15,622 nucleotides of DNA from Frankia sp. GTDB lineage: Bacteria > Actinomycetota > Actinomycetes > Frankiales > Frankiaceae. The stretch is from positions 1-15,622 of the forward strand of contig JADGHD010000043.1 of the NCBI GenBank assembly GCA_019689615.1. The letters are read 5' to 3'. Shown here in pieces: positions 12,156 to 15,622 of the stretch (positions are counted from its first letter, which is position 1; each line of letters opens with the position of its first letter). Made by a program: the position numbers and the translations under genes. Below the pieces are notes generated by a model. It searched no databases and was not told the DNA's origin. It saw only the letters and a program-made list of their open reading frames with translations.

Positions 12156-13331
12156 CTAGGCCGGCTCGACCGCGAAGAGCGGGTTCCAGTACAGCGTGTT
12201 GTGTCCCGGCGGGACGTCGAACACGACGTAGCCCGTCACCCGCTGGCCGGCCCGCAGGTCGTCGGCGGACAGGTCCTGCAGGTCGTGGAAGTAGGTGGCC
12301 TCGTAGCGGGTGCCGTCCGACGTCTGGACGAAGAAGTCCAGCTGGTAGACGTTGTTCTCCCCGCTGACCATCTCCACGGTGAAGTTGGCCACGACGAACG
12401 AGCCGTTCTCCGGCGGGTCGCCGTAGCTCGCGACCGGCTCCGTGGTCGCGCAGACGCTGTTCAGCGTGATCCGCGCCTGGTAGGTGGAGATGTCCGTGTC
12501 GCCGTCGCCGTTGACGGTCGCCGTCTGGCCGATCTCGAGGACGCCGGCCGGGGCGGCGCCGGGTGGCGGGCCGAGCGGGTCGCAGCCCTCCGGGTTGCCA
12601 CCACCCGCCGGCGGGGCGCCCCCACCGGCCGGCGCGGTCGCCTCGCTGCCCGGCGCGGGCGGCGGCGTGGCAACGGGCTCGGTGCCGGGTGGCAGCAGCG
12701 CGCTCGGCGGCGTCGGCGGCGCGGTTACCTCGTCACCCTGGCCGCCAGTCACCGCGAGCGCGACGACGACACCGATGACGATCGCCGCGACAGCGCCGAG
12801 CACGCTGAGCACGATGACGGCGGTCTTGTTCGACTTCTGCTGCGGCTGGCCGGGCCACGGCGCCGGCGTGCCCTGCTGGGGGTAGGCGGGCTGCTGCTGG
12901 TAGCCCGGCGCCTGGTAGCCGGGCTGGCCGTAGGCCGGCGCCTGCTGCTGGTAGCCGGTCTGCGGGTAACCGGGCTGCTGGTAGCCCGGCTGCTGGTAGC
13001 CGCCCTGGTCGTAGCCGCCCTGCTGGTAGGGCGTGGTCTGCGGCCAGCCGCCAGGTGCCGGGGTGCCCGGCGGCGGCGTGCCCTGGCCGTAGCCACCGGC
13101 CGGCTGCTGGCCGCCGCCCGGCGACGGCCACCCACCGCCCGGCGGCGGGGTCTGCGCTGGTGGGGTGTTGCCTGGCGTCTGGCCGCTCGCCGCCCATGAG
13201 GCCCCGCCGTCGACGCGGGCCGTCGCGGCCGAGTGCCAATCGTTGTCCTGGCCCGCCGGTGGGCTCGCTGGCCAGTTGCCGGCGGCCGGCTCTCCGCCGC
13301 CTGGCGGTCCCGGGGGGGTCTGATTGCTCAC
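12156..13331 (-). CDS. Membrane-anchored DUF4352 protein with Tyr/Gln-rich low-complexity region
   Basis: 391 residues from the GTG at 13331, which has AGAGG 6 bases upstream. An ATG/GTG further up (13379) would add 16 residues. Layout: residues 1-100 are Pro/Gly-rich. About 101-154 is a string of roughly ten GYxQ-like units (GGYDQ, GGYQQ, PGYQQ, PGYPQ). A basic patch (QKSNK) precedes a single transmembrane helix at about 170-194. A Pro/Ala/Gly linker follows, then a C-terminal DUF4352 immunoglobulin-like domain at about 264-389 with FVVANFTVEM and YVVFDVPPG. C250 and C294 may form a disulfide outside the cell. The likely topology is N-terminus inside and DUF4352 outside (inference). The repeat part resembles prion-like, condensate-forming sequences. 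Function is unknown. Confidence 0.85.
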   Translation of the reverse strand: MSNQTPPGPPGGGEPAAGNWPASPPAGQDNDWHSAATARVDGGASWAASGQTPGNTPPAQTPPPGGGWPSPGGGQQPAGGYGQGTPPPGTPAPGGWPQTTPYQQGGYDQGGYQQPGYQQPGYPQTGYQQQAPAYGQPGYQAPGYQQQPAYPQQGTPAPWPGQPQQKSNKTAVIVLSVLGAVAAIVIGVVVALAVTGGQGDEVTAPPTPPSALLPPGTEPVATPPPAPGSEATAPAGGGAPPAGGGNPEGCDPLGPPPGAAPAGVLEIGQTATVNGDGDTDISTYQARITLNSVCATTEPVASYGDPPENGSFVVANFTVEMVSGENNVYQLDFFVQTSDGTRYEATYFHDLQDLSADDLRAGQRVTGYVVFDVPPGHNTLYWNPLFAVEPA

Positions 13332-13395
13332 GGTGATCCTCTCGGGCTGCACCCCGCTTCGGAACGGAGTAATCCGCAATGGGCTCCTGAGAATG

Positions 13396-13436
13396 CAGAC
13401 ATTACAGAAGTCTGGTTTGCCCTCATTGTTGCCCTC
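13396..13436 (-). promoter_or_regulatory. Candidate promoter region of the DUF4352 gene
   Basis: This A/T-richer patch lies in the 379-bp gap 13332-13710. On the minus strand TAATGT (13404-13399) fits a -10 element and sits inside a CAGAC/GTCTG inverted repeat (13396-13400, 13410-13414). Upstream of it are two direct repeats, TTGCCCTC on the plus strand, at 13417-13424 and 13429-13436 (12-bp period). No -35 consensus was seen. The rest of the gap holds no recognisable gene. Confidence 0.35.
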
Positions 13437-13710
13437 TGGCTACCCAAGCGCGTTGTGATGGCGCAGTTCTGGTGCCGGTCAAATAGTTGCATGCGCACCT
13501 TCTTGTCGGCGGGTGCGGGCCGGCTCGTCCGCCGCGCCGGCCGGTGCGCGACGCTGATCCGCCGGCATCGGCCCGGACTGATGGTGACTGGGCCCGACTG
13601 GCCCTGACCGGCGGTGCCCCGCTCGCGGCGGGCTACGCTGGAGTGTCACCTGCCGTATCTGCGCTGGGAGTCTGTATCGTGCCCGCCGACCTGCCCCGTC
13701 TGGACGTCGG

Positions 13711-15021
13711 GTGAGCGATCCGCTGCCCGCCGAGGTCCGCGCGCAGGTCGTTGCCTACGCCGCCGACACGCTCGCCGACCTCGACGACGCCGAGGTACCG
13801 CCGAGCCTGGCCGCCGTCCGCCGGTTCACGCCGAGCCGCCGGGCCCGCCAGGGCGCGCTGCCGCTGGCAGCCGCCGTCGAGCACGACGCCGTCTTCCGCG
13901 GCCGGGTCGCCGAGTGGGTCCGCCGCGTCCACCCCGAGCTCGCCGCCGCGGTGACCGGGCCGGACGGGCCGCCGGTCGCCGCGCCGCCGGCCGAGGTCGC
14001 CGCGCTCGCCTTCGTGCTGCGCCCCGCCGGCTGGGAGGAGATGGTCGCCGCGGCCGCGGGCTCCGCCGCCCAGGAGGCGCGGGCCGCGCGCGTCGACGAG
14101 GCGCAGCGGGAGATCAACCGGCTCACCGAGGCGCTGGCCGCCGCGCGCCGGGCCGGCCAGCTGGAGCAGGAGCAGCTGCGCGAGCAGCTGGCCGCCGCCC
14201 GCTCGGAGGCCGACGAGCTGCGGCGGCGGCTGCGCGGCTCGGGCGAGAAGATCCGCCGGGCCGAGCTCGCCGCCCAGGAGGAGACCGCGGCGGCGGTGGC
14301 CGCCCGCGACGCCGCGCACGCCGCCGCCCGGGCGGCCGAGGCGGAGGCGCGCCGGCTGCGGGCCAGGGTGAGCGAGCTGGAGACGGCACTGGCGAACAGC
14401 CGGCGCGAGGGCCGGGAGGCCCGCAGCATCGACGACGCCCGGCTGCGGGTCCTGCTCGACACGCTCATGGGCGCGGCCAACGGGGTCCGCCGCGAGCTCG
14501 GGCTGCCCAGCACCGTGCAGCGGCCGGCCGACCTGTACTCCCCGGCCGGCGCCCAGGAGTTCGACCCGTTCTCCGCGGTCGGCGGCAAGGGCCGTCCCGA
14601 GGACGACCCGTCCATCATCGACGAGGTGCTCGGCGTCCCGGGCGTCCACCTGATCATCGACGGCTACAACGTCACCAAGCGCGGCTACGGGACGCTGCCG
14701 CTGCACGCCCAGCGGGTCCGGCTGCTGTCCGGTCTCGGCCCGCTGGCCGGCCGGGCGCCGGACGCCGAGATCACCGTGGTGTTCGACGCCACAGCGGTGA
14801 GCAGCCGCCCGGTCGGGGTGAGCGCGCCGCGCGGCGTGCGGGTGCTGTTCAGCCAGCTTGGCCAGCTCGCCGACGAGGCGATCATCCGGCTGGTCCGGGT
14901 CGAGCCGCCGGGCCGGCCGGTCGTGGTGGTCACCTCCGACCGGGAGATCGCCGAGAACATCGCCGCCGCCGGCGCCCGCGCGGTCGCCTCCGCCGCCCTG
15001 CTCGCCCGCCTCGAACGCTGA
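13711..15021 (+). CDS. NYN/YacP-type PIN-like ribonuclease with long coiled coil
   Basis: A 436-residue soluble protein. An N-terminal helical domain (1-115) is followed by a long Ala/Glu/Arg heptad-rich coiled coil at about 120-235. The C-terminal NYN (YacP/Rae1-like) domain is at about 310-436. Its acidic metal-binding residues are placed as in the family: D317 (LIIDGYNVTK), D359 (VVFDA), D388/E389 (QLADEAI) and D410 (VVTSDREI). Bacillus YacP (Rae1) is a ribosome-associated mRNA endonuclease. The actinobacterial long form is widespread but, as far as I know, not well characterised. An RNA-cleavage role is inferred. The GTG at 13711 overlaps the stop of a tiny frame that begins GTG at 13679. 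It has no strong ribosome binding site, so start confidence is moderate. A hairpin terminator follows. Confidence 0.87.
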   Translation: MSDPLPAEVRAQVVAYAADTLADLDDAEVPPSLAAVRRFTPSRRARQGALPLAAAVEHDAVFRGRVAEWVRRVHPELAAAVTGPDGPPVAAPPAEVAALAFVLRPAGWEEMVAAAAGSAAQEARAARVDEAQREINRLTEALAAARRAGQLEQEQLREQLAAARSEADELRRRLRGSGEKIRRAELAAQEETAAAVAARDAAHAAARAAEAEARRLRARVSELETALANSRREGREARSIDDARLRVLLDTLMGAANGVRRELGLPSTVQRPADLYSPAGAQEFDPFSAVGGKGRPEDDPSIIDEVLGVPGVHLIIDGYNVTKRGYGTLPLHAQRVRLLSGLGPLAGRAPDAEITVVFDATAVSSRPVGVSAPRGVRVLFSQLGQLADEAIIRLVRVEPPGRPVVVVTSDREIAENIAAAGARAVASAALLARLER

Positions 15022-15045
15022 CGCCCACGCGCCACCGCGCGGTCA

Positions 15046-15068
15046 GCGGCGGGGTGCGGCCCCGCCGC
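15046..15068 (+). terminator. Terminator after the NYN-domain gene
   Basis: GCGGCGGGG-TGCGG-CCCCGCCGC is a perfect 9-bp stem with a 5-base loop, 25 bp after the stop codon. Flanking CCACCGC (15032-15038) and GCGGTGG (15067-15073) offer a competing outer pairing. Confidence 0.65.
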
Positions 15069-15262
15069 GGTGGCCGGGGGCCGGGCACGCGCGCCGAAAC
15101 TGTCGGACCGGGTGTCTACCGTGCGCCACAAGGAGGATGACAGGCCGGTACCAGGACAGGCTGCCGCGACGACAGCCCGTCACGACGACCGGACGGCACG
15201 ACGCCGGCCGGGCCGCGACGGGCCGAGACCGTGACGGGCTGGCGCTGGGCGGGCCGGAACGT

Positions 15263-15270
15263 GAGGTGAG
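15263..15270 (+). promoter_or_regulatory. Ribosome binding site deciding the start at 15275
   Basis: GAGGTGAG lies 4 bases before the ATG at 15275. A stronger AAGGAGG at 15130-15136 directly abuts an in-frame ATG (15137) with no spacer, which is normally too close. The downstream pair is therefore preferred, but a 160-residue form from 15137 is not excluded. Confidence 0.5.
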
Positions 15271-15274
15271 CGCC

Positions 15275-15619
15275 ATGCTGATCGACTGCGACGCCTGCTC
15301 GGCACGCGGGGACGCGTGCGCGGACTGTGTGGTGTCGGTGCTGCTGGCGCCGCCCCAGGTGGTCGAGTGGGACGAGGAGGAGCGACGCGCGCTGGCCGTG
15401 CTGGCCGACGCCGGGCTGATCCCGCGGCTGCGCCTGGTCACCGCGCCCGAGGTGGTCTCGGGCGGGCCGGTCGTCCCCGCCGGCCCGTCGCGCCAGCCGA
15501 CCCAGGGCGTGATCCCGCTGTCCGAGCCGTTCTCGCCGGGCCCGCCCGGCCGGCGCCCGGCAACCAACCGCCGCTCCGACGCCACCCGCCCGGCCACGCG
15601 CCGCAGCCGAGCCGGGTGA
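15275..15619 (+). CDS. Short conserved actinobacterial protein with two CxxC pairs
   Basis: A 114-residue protein beginning MLIDCDACSARGDACADCVV. Four cysteines in two CxxC pairs (C5/C8 and C15/C18) suggest a zinc knuckle or a redox site. A short helical segment (EWDEEERRALAVLADAGLIPRLRLV) follows, then a Pro/Arg-rich, probably disordered tail of about 45 residues. I recall similar short MLIDCD-type proteins in other actinobacteria, but no named family or function. The ATG at 15275 starts the conserved part and has GAGGTGAG upstream. An ATG at 15137 would prepend 46 Arg/Gly/Thr-rich residues. It is separated from the NYN-domain gene by a hairpin and 253 bp, so it probably has its own promoter. 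Confidence 0.75.
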   Translation: MLIDCDACSARGDACADCVVSVLLAPPQVVEWDEEERRALAVLADAGLIPRLRLVTAPEVVSGGPVVPAGPSRQPTQGVIPLSEPFSPGPPGRRPATNRRSDATRPATRRSRAG

Positions 15620-15622
15620 CGC

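Noticed and set aside
13679..13714. Eleven-codon leader frame (GTG, VPADLPRLDVG) overlapping the NYN gene start by GTGA
   Set aside because: It has no ribosome binding site and is too short to support without conservation data; it could matter if the overlap is conserved.
14858..15136. Long upstream frame joined to the two-CxxC protein
   Set aside because: It runs through the 3' part of the NYN-domain gene and its terminator, and the translated sequence is shadow-like.
1..15622. tRNA, rRNA, transposase or phage genes
   Set aside because: No cloverleaf with conserved tRNA boxes, no rRNA core sequence and no transposase or integrase motif was seen by eye on either strand.

Overview
The window looks like chromosomal core DNA of a very high-GC actinobacterium. 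The bc1 complex genes are in the order qcrC-qcrA-qcrB behind ctaE, and trpD sits beside them away from any trp operon. GTG starts, ATGA/GTGA overlaps and U-less hairpin terminators also fit. A Frankia-like organism is my best guess (inference). In Mycobacterium tuberculosis the Rv2191-Rv2196 region likewise groups a DEDD-exonuclease/UvrC-like gene, trpD, ctaE and qcrCAB, so most of this window is an ancestral actinobacterial neighbourhood with local rearrangement.

Left part (1-2395). A minus-strand oxidative-stress cluster runs right to left: a Fur-family regulator with the complete PerR ligand set, a one-domain rubrerythrin, and a DUF3501 protein. A 7-1-7 Fur/PerR-type palindrome lies upstream of the regulator. 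Two tandem-repeat arrays are here: a 35-bp unit that overlaps and re-creates the 3' end of the DUF3501 gene, and a 23-bp unit (four copies) between the operator and the next gene.

Middle (2396-8937). A degenerate response-regulator receiver gene overlaps trpD by 4 bp, and trpD ends in a strong terminator. A 560-bp gap follows with a Rex-like operator and several hairpins, some of which can pair in alternative ways. Then comes the respiratory operon ctaE-qcrC-qcrA-qcrB, in which every junction is a 4-bp start/stop overlap. It encodes oxidase subunit III, the diheme cytochrome c, the Rieske protein and cytochrome b of the bc1-aa3 supercomplex. A 19-bp-stem hairpin closes it.

Right part (8938-15622). 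A minus-strand DEDDh exonuclease/GIY-YIG fusion and a glyoxalase-fold protein come first. A plus-strand HIT-family hydrolase with a leaderless-type promoter follows. A cluster of hairpins, including two 34-bp direct repeats, separates it from a convergent gene for a membrane-anchored protein with a Tyr/Gln/Gly/Pro-rich cytoplasmic region and an external DUF4352 domain. The plus-strand genes at the right end encode a coiled-coil NYN/YacP-type PIN nuclease and a short two-CxxC protein.

No transposase, phage gene, CRISPR array, tRNA or rRNA was recognised. The most interesting points are the PerR-rubrerythrin-DUF3501 cluster with its operator, the regulatory gap before ctaE, the degenerate receiver coupled to trpD, and the repeat arrays.
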